Shown: positions 36,914 through 45,439, counted from the first letter of the stretch. The stretch: 64,000 bases of DNA from Actinomycetota bacterium (GCA_020161755.1 JAIUOS010000001.1:122633-186632); one strand, 5' to 3'. A program made the numbers and translations. The notes: generated by a model from the letters alone, not told the origin.

Positions 36914-38007
36914 GCCTCCGGACCCGAGCCGCGGGGGGCTGCCGCTGGGACGCAGTGTCGCTGGGTGAGGTGATGCTGCGGCTCGACCCGGGCGAGGAAC
37001 GCATCCACACGACCCGCCAGTTCCGGGTCTGGGAGGGCGGGGGCGAGTACAACGTGGCCCGTGGACTGCGCCGGGCGTTCGGTCTGCGCACCGGGGTGGT
37101 GACCTCGCTCGTCGACAACCCGGTCGGACGGCTGGTCGAGGACTGCATCCTGACCGGTGGGGTCGACCCCCTGATCACCTGGGTCCCCTTCGACGGCGTC
37201 GGACGCGCCGCACGCAACGGGCTCAACTTCGTCGAGCGAGGCTTCGGAGTGCGCGGGGCCCGTGGGGTGTCGGACCGCGGCGTGACCGCGATCTCCCAGC
37301 TCGGACCGGACGATGTGGACTGGGACCACCTGTTCGGCACGCTGGGCGTGCGCTGGTTCCACACCGGCGGCATCTTCGCCGCGCTCAGCGAGACCTCAGC
37401 CCAAACCTGCCTGGCGGCCGTCCGCGCGGCCCGTCGGCACGGGACGGTCGTCTCGTACGACCTGAACTACCGCCCGAGCCTGTGGGCGTCCATCGGCGGC
37501 CGGGACCGGGCCCAGGAGGTCAACCGCGAACTCGCCCGGTACGTGGACGTGATGATCGGCAACGAGGAGGACTTCACCGCGTCGCTCGGCTTCGAGGTCG
37601 AAGGTGTGGACGCGAGCCTCGCCGCCCTCCCGACGGAGTCGTTCGCGGCGATGATTACCGAGGTCGCGGCGGCCTACCCCACCTTCCAGGTGATCGCCAC
37701 CACGTTGCGCACCGTGCGGTCGGCGTCCCGCAACGACTGGGGTGCGATCGCCTGGTCACGGGACACCGGCATCGTCCAGGCCATCCTTCGCGAGGACCTG
37801 GAGATCCTCGACCGGGTCGGCGGCGGCGACTCCTTCGCGTCGGGCCTGATCTACGGGCTGCTGAATGGCGAAGAACTCGGCGTCGCGGTCGAGTACGGCG
37901 CCGCCCACGGCGCGCTGGCGATGACCACCCCGGGCGACACCAGCATGGCCACCCTGTCCGAAGTCCTCAAGCTGGCCGCCGGCGGGAGCGCCCGGGTCGA
38001 GCGCTGA
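36910..38007 (+). CDS. kdgK: PfkB-family 2-keto-3-deoxygluconate kinase
   Basis: Ribokinase-fold kinase (365 aa) with the C-terminal signature DRVGGGDSFASG, where Asp is the catalytic base, and SYDLNYRPSLW in mid-protein. In this operon it would phosphorylate KDG for the aldolase encoded just upstream. ATG 36910 overlaps the aldolase stop. It is the last gene of the sugar-acid operon and is followed by a small hairpin and the LacI operators of the next module. Confidence 0.86.
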   Translation: MSLRTRAAGGCRWDAVSLGEVMLRLDPGEERIHTTRQFRVWEGGGEYNVARGLRRAFGLRTGVVTSLVDNPVGRLVEDCILTGGVDPLITWVPFDGVGRAARNGLNFVERGFGVRGARGVSDRGVTAISQLGPDDVDWDHLFGTLGVRWFHTGGIFAALSETSAQTCLAAVRAARRHGTVVSYDLNYRPSLWASIGGRDRAQEVNRELARYVDVMIGNEEDFTASLGFEVEGVDASLAALPTESFAAMITEVAAAYPTFQVIATTLRTVRSASRNDWGAIAWSRDTGIVQAILREDLEILDRVGGGDSFASGLIYGLLNGEELGVAVEYGAAHGALAMTTPGDTSMATLSEVLKLAAGGSARVER

Positions 38008-38010
38008 CCC

Positions 38011-38033
38011 GGCCTCCCCACCACCGCGAGGCC
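38011..38033 (+). terminator. Candidate terminator after the KDG kinase gene
   Basis: GGCCTC (38011-38016) and GAGGCC (38028-38033) can pair across an 11-base loop, 4 bases after the stop codon region. The stem is short and lacks a T-tract, so termination may be partial. Confidence 0.35.
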
Positions 38034-38038
38034 TGACC

Positions 38039-38120
38039 GCAAACCGGTTCTCGCCAACCTCTTGCGCACCGCTCCGTCGAAGCCCTAGATTGGGCAAAGC
38101 GGTTTGGCAAAGCGGTTTGC
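38039..38120 (+). promoter_or_regulatory. Promoter of the ECF-transporter operon with three LacI-type sites
   Basis: TTGCGC (38062-38067) and TAGATT (38086-38091) form a promoter with an 18-base spacer. Two abutting 14-bp sites, GCAAAGCGGTTTGG (38094-38107) and GCAAAGCGGTTTGC (38107-38120), cover the transcription start. A weaker match, GCAAACCGGTTCTC (38039-38052), lies upstream of the -35. Sites with a central CG or CCGG are typical of LacI repressors; the LacI gene starts 34 bases downstream, so autoregulation is likely. Confidence 0.6.
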
Positions 38121-38154
38121 AACGGAGCGAAGAAGTCCAGGAAGGCCTTGCATC

Positions 38155-39156
38155 GTGGTTTCCATCTCTGACGTGGCACGTCGGGCGGGTGTCAGCCCGA
38201 CGACGGTCTCGCACACCCTCAGCGGCAAGAGGAAGGTGAGCGAGCAGGTCCGTAACCGCGTCTACGAGTCCATGCGCGAACTGAACTTCGTGCCCACCCG
38301 CGCCGCGCAGAACCTGGCCCTCGGACGGACGAGCGTCATCGCCCTCGTCGTGCCCGACATCGCCATCGAGTACTTCGCCGAACTGGCCAAGAGCATCGAG
38401 GGCGAGGTGTTCGACCGCGGCTACAACGTCATGCTCGCGACCACCGGGTTCGACGCCGAGCGCGAGGCCCGCTACCTCGAAATGGTCGCCTCGCGCGCCG
38501 TCGACGGGATCATCTTCGCCTCCGGCACGGCGCTGGGCGCCCGCACCCGCGACGCGCTCACCGGCGGACTTCCTCTCGTCCTGGTCGACGAGGAGATCGA
38601 CGGCCTGGACCTGCCCACCATCGTCTCCGACAACGAGGCGGGCGGACGGCTCGCCGCCGAGCACCTCGCCGGCCTCGGCCACCGGTCGGTGCTCGAGATC
38701 GAGGGTGAGCACGCGGCCGTGACGAGCCGGCTCCGCAGCGAGGGCTTCCGCGCCGCGTGGGGTGCCGAGCGCACGATCGTCGCCGCGACCGGCGACTACT
38801 CGGCCGAGAGCGGACGCGCCGCGGTGCGCGAGCACCTCGCCTCGTTCGTCGACGGCACCTTCACCGCGGTCTTCGCGCACAACGACCTGATGGCGCTCGG
38901 CGTCATCGACGCGCTGCGCTCCGAGGGCGTCCGGGTTCCCGAGGACGTGTCGGTGGTCGGCTTCGACGACGCCTCGCCCGCGAGCCTCAGCTACCCCGGC
39001 CTGACCACGATCCGGCAGGACGTCCGCCAGCTCGGCGGTCTCGCTGCCACCCGGCTGCTGGACGCCCTGGCCGCCGGCGAGCCGCTCCCGTCCGTGCGGA
39101 CGCTCGTGCCCGTCGAACTCATCGTCCGCAACTCGACCTCGGAGGCGAAGGCATGA
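38155..39156 (+). CDS. LacI-family regulator of the ECF-transporter operon
   Basis: LacI/GalR repressor (333 aa from GTG 38155). The helix-turn-helix reads SISDVARRAGVSPTTVSHTL and the sensor domain ends with VVGFDDASPASLSYPG. GTG 38155 is preferred because AGGAAGG lies 9 bases upstream and the family N-terminus begins there; an upstream ATG at 38104 would run through the operators. Its stop overlaps the start of the sugar kinase (ATGA), so regulator and kinase are co-transcribed. Confidence 0.87.
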   Translation: MVSISDVARRAGVSPTTVSHTLSGKRKVSEQVRNRVYESMRELNFVPTRAAQNLALGRTSVIALVVPDIAIEYFAELAKSIEGEVFDRGYNVMLATTGFDAEREARYLEMVASRAVDGIIFASGTALGARTRDALTGGLPLVLVDEEIDGLDLPTIVSDNEAGGRLAAEHLAGLGHRSVLEIEGEHAAVTSRLRSEGFRAAWGAERTIVAATGDYSAESGRAAVREHLASFVDGTFTAVFAHNDLMALGVIDALRSEGVRVPEDVSVVGFDDASPASLSYPGLTTIRQDVRQLGGLAATRLLDALAAGEPLPSVRTLVPVELIVRNSTSEAKA

Positions 39157-40079
39157 CCCCGCGCTACTCGGTCTTCCTCGGCGACGTCGCCCAGGACGAG
39201 TACTACACCGCTCCCTACTTCCCGGTCTCCGGTGACAAGGTCATCGTCGAGGCGCTCCCGGTGCAGTTCGGCGGCTCCGTCGCCAACTCGGCGTCCATCT
39301 ACGCCCACTACGGCATGCCGACCTCGTTCATCGCCAAGCTCAACCCCGGCGCCCTCACCCAGCGCCTGATCGCCCAGCTGCGCGAGCAGGGGATCGACAC
39401 CGACCACGTCATCTACGACGAGTCCGTGCCCGACTCGCACTGCATTGTGCTGCTGTCCGGCGACCAGCACATCGTGATCATCCCCACCCTGGGCATCACC
39501 GAGATCGAGCTCACGCCGCAGGCCTTCGAGCACCTGGCCGGCGCGGAGTTCGTCGTCTCCACGCTCACCGACGTGAAGCCGCTCCGCATGGGCGACGTCG
39601 GTGCCGCCGAGGTCCTGCGCCGGCTCCGCGAGCGGGGCACCAGGATCGTCGTCGACCTCGACGTCTACAACCCCGAGAACCAGGGCACCGGGCTGCTCGA
39701 GCTCTGCGACATCGTCTTCATGAACTCCCTCGGCGCGCAGCGGCTCGCCGAGTCGGGGGACTCCATCTCCGGGTTGCTCGCCGGCGGCGCGCTCGCCGTC
39801 ATCGTCACCCGCGACTCCGACGGCTGCGAACTCCACACCGCCGACGGGGTGCACCGGGTGCCCGGCATCCCGGTCGAGGTCGTCGACGTGACCGGCGCCG
39901 GCGACACCTTCACCAGCTCGTTCCTCTACGCCTACTCCACCGGCGGCGACCTCGCCGCCGCGGCCGAGTTCGCCGGCGCCGCCGCGACGCTCTCGGTCAC
40001 CAAGGTCGGTGCCCGGGGAGGTCTCACGACCCGGGCAGCCGTCGAAGAGTTCCGCCGGAGCCGGGTTCCGGTGGCGTGA
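39153..40079 (+). CDS. PfkB/ribokinase-family sugar kinase
   Basis: Ribokinase-fold kinase (308 aa). The catalytic motif is DVTGAGDTFTSSF near residue 245 and the N-terminal glycine motif is PVQFGGSVANSA. Substrate unknown: the N-terminal FLGDVAQDEYYTAPYFP resembles the ribokinase/adenosine-kinase branch rather than phosphofructokinase. Encoded between the LacI regulator and the ECF transporter, so it may phosphorylate the sugar part or the nucleoside-like compound brought in by that transporter (inference). Confidence 0.83.
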   Translation: MTPRYSVFLGDVAQDEYYTAPYFPVSGDKVIVEALPVQFGGSVANSASIYAHYGMPTSFIAKLNPGALTQRLIAQLREQGIDTDHVIYDESVPDSHCIVLLSGDQHIVIIPTLGITEIELTPQAFEHLAGAEFVVSTLTDVKPLRMGDVGAAEVLRRLRERGTRIVVDLDVYNPENQGTGLLELCDIVFMNSLGAQRLAESGDSISGLLAGGALAVIVTRDSDGCELHTADGVHRVPGIPVEVVDVTGAGDTFTSSFLYAYSTGGDLAAAAEFAGAAATLSVTKVGARGGLTTRAAVEEFRRSRVPVA

Positions 40080-40094
40080 TCCGAATGCTTCGGA
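40080..40094 (+). other. Small intercistronic hairpin between kinase and ECF genes
   Basis: TCCGAA and TTCGGA pair perfectly around TGC, overlapping the last base of the kinase stop codon. It may tune expression of the transporter genes relative to the kinase. No further signal seen in the 61-base gap except the ribosome binding site AAAGGGA. Confidence 0.35.
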
Positions 40095-40140
40095 CGGCGC
40101 CAGCCGATCCGAAGGACACCTACAGAAAGGGACGCCAACG

Positions 40141-40791
40141 ATGGCTCCTCAGAGCAAGTTCGGACAATTCCTGACCGGCTACGGCCGGCTGACGATCTAC
40201 CTGATCCCGATCGGGGTCGCGATCAACTTCGTGGGTGGTCAGATCGCCCTGCTGCTGAAACTGCCCGTCTACCTGGACAGCATCGGCACCATCCTGGTCG
40301 GCGCGCTCTGCGGCGGCTTGCCCGGCGCCGTGGTCGGCTTCTTGTCGAACGTGATCAACTCGATCACTTCGCCGACCACGTTCGCCTACGCCATCCTGAA
40401 CGTAGGGTTCGGCATCCTGGCCGGCTACTTCAGCCGCATCGGTGTGTTCCGTTCTTGGTGGAAGACCCTCCTTTCGTCGGTGGCGTTTGCGTTCATCGGT
40501 GGCTTCATCGGCGCCCTGATCACGATCTGGGTGTTCGGCGGTCTCGTGGGCGGTGGCACGGGTCTCATCATTGGTGCCCTCATGGCGACGGGCATGGACG
40601 TGAACACGGCGAACTTCGTGGCGCAGGTGCCGATGGACGTCCTCGACAAGGTGCCCACCGTGCTGGCCGTCTACGCGATCATCAAGGGGATCCCGCGTCG
40701 CCTCATGGCGAAGCTCCCGCTCGGCTGGGTCTACCTGGGGCAGGAACGCCCCGGCGCCAAGGCGCAGCCGGCGACTGCCGTCCAGCCGTGA
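40141..40791 (+). CDS. ECF transporter substrate-binding (S) component
   Basis: Integral-membrane protein of 216 aa with about six helices (for example TIYLIPIGVAINFVGGQI at 17-34 and LLSSVAFAFIGGFIGALIT near 110-128). It fits the size and topology of S components and is followed directly by T, A and A' genes. The specificity could not be assigned: I see no clear match to the riboflavin, thiamin, biotin, folate or pantothenate S proteins I know. ATG 40141 follows AAAGGGA; the upstream reading frame is not coding. The C-terminus is a short cytoplasmic tail. Confidence 0.8.
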   Translation: MAPQSKFGQFLTGYGRLTIYLIPIGVAINFVGGQIALLLKLPVYLDSIGTILVGALCGGLPGAVVGFLSNVINSITSPTTFAYAILNVGFGILAGYFSRIGVFRSWWKTLLSSVAFAFIGGFIGALITIWVFGGLVGGGTGLIIGALMATGMDVNTANFVAQVPMDVLDKVPTVLAVYAIIKGIPRRLMAKLPLGWVYLGQERPGAKAQPATAVQP

Positions 40792-41588
40792 CCGTGACAT
40801 CGCTGCAGGAGGTCGCCGACGGCTACCGGCAGCCGCGCTCACTGGGGAATCCGATCCTCGATCTGAACCCGATCACCACGCTGTGCGTGATCGTGGCGCT
40901 CATCGTGACGGGGATCGCCCTGGGCGGCTGGGTCCCGTCGTTGGCGGTCTGCCTGCTCTTCATGGTGGCCGCCGTAGTCGCCGGACGCGGACGCACCTAC
41001 CTGCCGTTGATCCTGAAGCTGTGGCTCGGCGTCGGGCTGATCCTGTTCCTCCTGCGTGCGCTCCTCACCCCCGGGCACGTCCTGATCCCGCTGGGCCGGA
41101 TCGCGGTGACCACGGAGGGGATAGAGCAGGGACTGGCCTTCGCCTGCGTGGTGATGGCGATCTGCGGCGGGGTGACGCTGTTCTTCGAGTTCGTCCCGAT
41201 GCGACACCTGACGCTCGCCCTCGAGCGGTTGGGCGTCTCCCCGCAGGCGAGCTATGTGCTGCTGGCGTCCTTCCAGGCCATCACAGACCTCGGCGCCACG
41301 GCCAAGGTGGTGCTCGAGGCGCAGACGGCCCGAGGGGTGGAGACCGAGGGCAACGTCTTCATGCGGGTGCGCGCCTTCTTCCCCGTCCTGGCCCCGGTGT
41401 TCCTGAGCGCGATGGCCGCGACCGAGGAGCGTGCGATCGCCCTGGACGCACGGGCGTTCAACAGTTCGACCAGGCACACGAGTCTCGTCGAGCTGCGCCG
41501 GACACGCAGGTGGGAACCCGTTCTCGCGGTCGCGCTCGGGGTCATCGCGGTGGGTGTCATCGTGGGAAGGGCGCTCGGATGGTTCTAG
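40788..41588 (+). CDS. ECF transporter transmembrane coupling (T) component
   Basis: Membrane protein of 266 aa that couples the ATPases to the S component. Helices occupy residues about 28-75 and 80-115, and the two coupling motifs appear as QTARGVE near 180 and DARAFNSS near 220. GTG 40788 overlaps the S-component stop; GTG 40794 is an alternative. The last 10 bases overlap the first ATPase gene. Confidence 0.85.
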   Translation: MTVTSLQEVADGYRQPRSLGNPILDLNPITTLCVIVALIVTGIALGGWVPSLAVCLLFMVAAVVAGRGRTYLPLILKLWLGVGLILFLLRALLTPGHVLIPLGRIAVTTEGIEQGLAFACVVMAICGGVTLFFEFVPMRHLTLALERLGVSPQASYVLLASFQAITDLGATAKVVLEAQTARGVETEGNVFMRVRAFFPVLAPVFLSAMAATEERAIALDARAFNSSTRHTSLVELRRTRRWEPVLAVALGVIAVGVIVGRALGWF

Positions 41589-42454
41589 CAGAACTGCAGG
41601 ACGTGCACTTCACCTACGCCTACGCCGACACGCCGGCCCTGAAAGGGGTGACCCTCACCCTCGAGCAGGGGATGCTGCACGGCATTGTCGGCCTGAACTC
41701 GAGCGGCAAGACCACCTTGTGTGGATTGTTGCGGGGGATCGTCCCGAGCTTCCACCACGGTGAACTCACCGGCCGCACCACGATCCTGGGCCGTGAGCTC
41801 GCCGACTGGAATCCCGACGAGCTGGCCACGACGATCGGCTGCGTCTTCGACAACCCGTTCACCCAGATCAGCGGTATCCGCGACACCGTGTTCGAGGAGA
41901 TCGCGTTCGGGCTGGAGAACCTCGGCGTCGCGCGCGAGGACATCATCACGCGGGTGATCCAGGTGATCGAGCAACTCGGCATCGAAGCCCTGGCTGAGAA
42001 GAACCCGAACGAGCTCTCCGGCGGTCAGCGCCAGAAGGTCGCGTTCGCCTCGATCATCGCCATGGATTCGGACGTGATCGTGATCGACGAGCCCACCTCG
42101 CAGCTGGACCCCGAGGCATCCGAGGCCGTGTTCGAGATCATCGCCGGACTCAAGAAGCTGGGCAAGTCGATCGTGCTTGTCGAACACAAGATCGACCTGG
42201 TTGCCGAGTACGCCGACACGGTCACCGTCTTGCACGAGGGTCGTGTCGCGCTGACCGGCACCACCCGCGAGGTGCTGACCGATCCACGACTTCGTTCCTT
42301 CGGGGTGACGCCGCCCCAGGTGACCGAGCTGGCCGAGCGCCTCGCTGCATCCGGTCGTCCGCTGTCGCGGGTCCCGGTGACGCGCGCTGAGGCCGTCGAG
42401 TTGATCGGCGAACGCATGCGAGAGGAGGTCGGCGGTGGCTATCGAACTGCATGA
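41579..42454 (+). CDS. ECF transporter ATPase, canonical subunit
   Basis: ABC ATPase (291 aa). Walker A GLNSSGKTT, signature NELSGGQRQKV, Walker B VIVIDEPTSQLD and the switch His in VLVEHKID are all intact, followed by a C-terminal segment typical of ECF ATPases. ATG 41579 lies inside the 3' end of the T-component gene. It overlaps the second ATPase by 20 bases, which suggests coupled translation and a heterodimer. Confidence 0.9.
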   Translation: MVLAELQDVHFTYAYADTPALKGVTLTLEQGMLHGIVGLNSSGKTTLCGLLRGIVPSFHHGELTGRTTILGRELADWNPDELATTIGCVFDNPFTQISGIRDTVFEEIAFGLENLGVAREDIITRVIQVIEQLGIEALAEKNPNELSGGQRQKVAFASIIAMDSDVIVIDEPTSQLDPEASEAVFEIIAGLKKLGKSIVLVEHKIDLVAEYADTVTVLHEGRVALTGTTREVLTDPRLRSFGVTPPQVTELAERLAASGRPLSRVPVTRAEAVELIGERMREEVGGGYRTA

Positions 42455-43229
42455 CGTGGGGTTCACCTATCCGGACGGCTCCCGGGCCGTGAGCGGAGTG
42501 TCCTTGCGCGTCGAGGATGGCGAGCGGGTGGCGATCGTGGGCCAAAACGGCGCCGGCAAGACCACAACGGTCAAACTCATGAACGGCCTCCTCAAGCCGA
42601 CCGAAGGCGAGGTCATCGTCGACGGCGAGTCCACCGCGAAGCGCACCACCGCGCAGGTGGCCCGCACGGTCGGCTACGTCTTCCAGAACCCCGACGACCA
42701 GCTGTTCGCCGCCGACGTCCGCGCCGAGATCGAGTACCTGCCCCGCTACCTGCACTGGGATGACGCGAAGCGGGAAACGAGAGTCGCCCGCGCGGTCGAG
42801 CTCACCGGAATCGCTCCCCATCTCGACATCAACCCCAAGGACCTTCCCGCCGCCATCCGCAAATTCGTGGCAATCGCCGCGGTGCTGGTGTCGGAGTGCC
42901 GATACGTCATCCTCGACGAACCCACCGCAGGCCTCGACCAGCGCGGCTTCGCCCTCCTCGGCACCCTGCTCGACCGGCTCCAGGGCGAGGGCATCGCCGT
43001 GGTGACGATCACCCACGACATGCGCTTCGTGGTCGACACGTTCAGCCGGGTCGTGGCGATGGCAGCCGGCAACGTGATCGCCGACGGTCCGCTTCCCGCG
43101 GTGTTCTGCGACGACCACGTCCTGAACCGATCCCGCATCCGACGACTCGAGGTGGCCCAGGTCGCCCGAGACCTGCGGCTGGGCGACCAGGCTGTCAGCA
43201 TCGACGACGTCGTCGCGCTCATCCCCTGA
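42435..43229 (+). CDS. ECF transporter ATPase, subunit with degenerate signature motif
   Basis: Second ABC ATPase (264 aa). Walker A GQNGAGKTTT, Q-loop VFQNPDDQLF, Walker B VILDEPTAGLD and switch His in TITHDM are intact. Where LSGGQ should stand the sequence is DLPAAIRKFVAIAAV, so the ABC signature is lost while the surrounding helix is kept. In a heterodimer this would make one ATP site degenerate. GTG 42435 is the start. The BtpA-like gene follows after 17 bases. Confidence 0.86.
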   Translation: MAIELHDVGFTYPDGSRAVSGVSLRVEDGERVAIVGQNGAGKTTTVKLMNGLLKPTEGEVIVDGESTAKRTTAQVARTVGYVFQNPDDQLFAADVRAEIEYLPRYLHWDDAKRETRVARAVELTGIAPHLDINPKDLPAAIRKFVAIAAVLVSECRYVILDEPTAGLDQRGFALLGTLLDRLQGEGIAVVTITHDMRFVVDTFSRVVAMAAGNVIADGPLPAVFCDDHVLNRSRIRRLEVAQVARDLRLGDQAVSIDDVVALIP

Positions 43230-43246
43230 CTCACGAGAGGACCACC

Positions 43247-44023
43247 ATGCCCACCACTCCATTTCGGGCGACCTTCACCCAGCCGATCCCCGTCTTCGCG
43301 ATGCTGCACCTGAAGGGGGAGACCCCGACCGAGCGGCAGGACCGCGCGCGCCGGGAGATCGACCTGCTGTGGCGGTCCGGCGTGGACGCCGTCATCGTCG
43401 AGAACTACTTCGGGACGGTCGACGACGTCGTCTGGGCGCTCGACCACCTCCGCGCCGAACGGCCGGACGTGCGGGTGGGCCTGAACGTCCTCAACGACGA
43501 CTGGCGCGGCTTCGAACTCGCCCGGGCCTACGGCGTGGCGTTCCTCCAGCTGGACTCGGTCGCCGGCCACCTCACGCCGGACGACGACGCGGCGTTCGCC
43601 GAGCGGATCAACGCGGAGCGGGCCCGGACGGACGCGCTGGTGTTCGGCGGCGTGCGGTTCAAGTACCAGCCGTACCTCTCCGGTCGCACCCTGGCCGAGG
43701 ACCTTGTGCTGGGGGCTGGGCGCTGCGACGCGATCGTGGTCACCGGCGAGGGGACCGGCCTGGTCACCCCGACCGAGAAGGTCGCCGAGTTCCGCGCCGT
43801 CGTCGGCCCGGAGTTCCCGCTCGTCGTCGGCGCCGGCGTGACCGCCGAGAACGCGGACGCGCAGCTCACCGGCGCGGACGGGGTGATCGTGGGCAGTGCC
43901 CTCAAGGACACCTTCGTCGACACCGGGGACGTGTCGGCCGAGCACGCCGCGGCGTTCGTGAACGCCGTCCGTTCGTTGCCGGGCCGGGCCGACCGCGGGG
44001 TGAGCGAAGGCGTCCGGGCATGA
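43247..44023 (+). CDS. BtpA/SgcQ-family TIM-barrel protein
   Basis: Protein of 258 aa in the BtpA/SgcQ family, predicted (beta/alpha)8 barrel. Family segments: PVFAMLHLKGETP, DAVIVENYFG, VGLNVLNDDW, FKYQPYLSGRTLAED, AIVVTGEGTG and DGVIVGSALKDTF. Despite the original link of BtpA to photosystem I, bacterial members sit in sugar operons and their reaction is not known to me. ATG 43247 has GAGAGG upstream. The stop overlaps the next start (ATGA). Confidence 0.82.
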   Translation: MPTTPFRATFTQPIPVFAMLHLKGETPTERQDRARREIDLLWRSGVDAVIVENYFGTVDDVVWALDHLRAERPDVRVGLNVLNDDWRGFELARAYGVAFLQLDSVAGHLTPDDDAAFAERINAERARTDALVFGGVRFKYQPYLSGRTLAEDLVLGAGRCDAIVVTGEGTGLVTPTEKVAEFRAVVGPEFPLVVGAGVTAENADAQLTGADGVIVGSALKDTFVDTGDVSAEHAAAFVNAVRSLPGRADRGVSEGVRA

Positions 44024-44769
44024 CGCGGGTACTGCTGGCCGGTGAGTCCTGGTCGACCACCTCCGTCCACACCAAGGGTTTCGACTCCTTCTCCACTTCG
44101 GTCTACGAGGAGGGCGCGGGCGACTTCATCGCCGCGCTCGAGCGGGGCGGGGTCGAGGTCGACTTCATGCCGAACCACGTCGCCGCGAACAGCTTCCCGT
44201 TCACCGCGGAGGAACTCCGGTCCTACGACGTGGTCGTGCTCAGCGACATCGGCGCCAACACGTTGCTGCTGCCCCATCGCGTCTTCGGCCAGGGGCTGCG
44301 GACGCCCGACCGGCTCGCCGTGCTGGCCGACTGGGTGCGCGCCGGCGGTTCGCTGTTGATGGTCGGCGGTTACCTCAGCTTCCAGGGCATCGAGGCGAAG
44401 GCGAACTACCGGGCGACCGCCCTGGCCGCCGTGCTCCCGGTGATCCTCGAGGTCGGCGACGACCGCGAGGAGACGCCGCAGGGCGTGTCCCCGCGCCGGT
44501 TGACCAGGCACCCGGCGGTCGCCGGCGTGCCGCAGGAACTGCCCCACATCCTCGGCTACCAGCGCTTCCGGGCCCGTCCCGCCGCCGAGACCCTGATCGC
44601 CGTCGACGGCCACCCGCTGCTGGTGGTGGGCGAGGCCGGCGCGGGTCGCACCGCCGCCTTCGCCACCGACATGGGGCCGCACTGGCTCCCGGCGGAGTTC
44701 CTTGCCTGGGACGGTTTCGACGCCCTCTGGCAGAGCCTCATCTGCTGGCTGGCCGGGAAGGAGCAGTGA
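44020..44769 (+). CDS. Class I glutamine-amidotransferase-like protein without the usual Cys
   Basis: Protein of 249 aa with the flavodoxin-like fold of putative GATase1-like proteins (PF07090 type): VLLAGESW at the N-terminus, VVVLSDIGANTLLLP and LLMVGGYLSFQGIEAKANYR. The nucleophile elbow reads GGYLSF, so the catalytic Cys of true amidotransferases is absent. The C-terminal FATDMGPHWLP is a family feature. It may bind or hydrolyse a sugar derivative rather than glutamine. It is co-translated with the BtpA-like gene and the M24 gene. Confidence 0.75.
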   Translation: MTRVLLAGESWSTTSVHTKGFDSFSTSVYEEGAGDFIAALERGGVEVDFMPNHVAANSFPFTAEELRSYDVVVLSDIGANTLLLPHRVFGQGLRTPDRLAVLADWVRAGGSLLMVGGYLSFQGIEAKANYRATALAAVLPVILEVGDDREETPQGVSPRRLTRHPAVAGVPQELPHILGYQRFRARPAAETLIAVDGHPLLVVGEAGAGRTAAFATDMGPHWLPAEFLAWDGFDALWQSLICWLAGKEQ

Positions 44770-45437
44770 TGAGCGACGTGATCACCGACGTGCCGCCGGC
44801 CGGCCTCGTCCAGGCCCAGCGCATCGCCATCCGGGTGGCCGAGCGCGCGGCCGCGTCCGCGTTCGCGGGCCAGACCGAGCGCGAACTGCACCGCATCGTC
44901 GACCGGATGGTGCTCGACGAGGGCGCGGTCGGGGTGTGGACGCCGACCACCGTGGGCTTCGGCGAGGGGACGCTGAGCTGCTACCCCACCGACGTGCCGA
45001 CCGACCGGGCGCTGTGGAACCTCGACCTGGGGATGGTCGACGTCCACCCGATCACCCCGGACGGGTGGTGGGGCGACTGCACGCGGTCGTTCATCCGGGG
45101 CACGAACCACGCCCAGGCCGAGGCGCTGGCCACCATCGAGCGCATCCACGCCGCCGTGCTCGCCGCCGCCCGCCCGGGCATGCGCGCCTGCGACTGGTTC
45201 GCGGTGTTCGCAGCCGAACTCGACCGGACGCCGTACGTGCTGCTCGACCGGCTCCGCAACATCGGGCACTCGCTGACGGCCGACTCCTCCTACGACGACG
45301 GCTACATCGACGCCTCGAACGAGACCGTGATGCGGGGCGCCTGGGCGGTCGAACCGTTCATCGGGAACCACCTCTACGGCGTGAAGCGCGAGGACGTGGT
45401 CTGGTTCGGGCCGACCACCTGCACCGTGATCGCCTGA
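44769..45437 (+). CDS. M24-family (pita-bread fold) metallo-enzyme
   Basis: Protein of 222 aa corresponding to the catalytic domain of M24 aminopeptidases/creatinases, without the N-terminal half of Xaa-Pro aminopeptidases. All five metal ligands can be seen: Asp in NLDLG, Asp in GDCTRSF, His in NIGHS, Glu in AVEPFIG and Glu in KREDVV. ATG 44769 has AAGGAG upstream. In this operon, with kinase, ECF importer and phosphatase, it may split an amide or C-N bond in the imported compound rather than a peptide (inference). Confidence 0.8.
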   Translation: MSDVITDVPPAGLVQAQRIAIRVAERAAASAFAGQTERELHRIVDRMVLDEGAVGVWTPTTVGFGEGTLSCYPTDVPTDRALWNLDLGMVDVHPITPDGWWGDCTRSFIRGTNHAQAEALATIERIHAAVLAAARPGMRACDWFAVFAAELDRTPYVLLDRLRNIGHSLTADSSYDDGYIDASNETVMRGAWAVEPFIGNHLYGVKREDVVWFGPTTCTVIA

Positions 45438-45439
45438 CC

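Noticed and set aside
38104..38154. ATG start for the LacI gene inside its operators
   Set aside because: It lies within the two abutting operator sites. GTG 38155 has a good ribosome binding site and the expected N-terminus.
40141..43229. Assigning the ECF transporter to pantothenate because pan genes are nearby
   Set aside because: The pan genes are convergent and separated by four unrelated genes of the ECF operon. The S component did not look like PanT, and the kinase and phosphatase linkage argues for another substrate.
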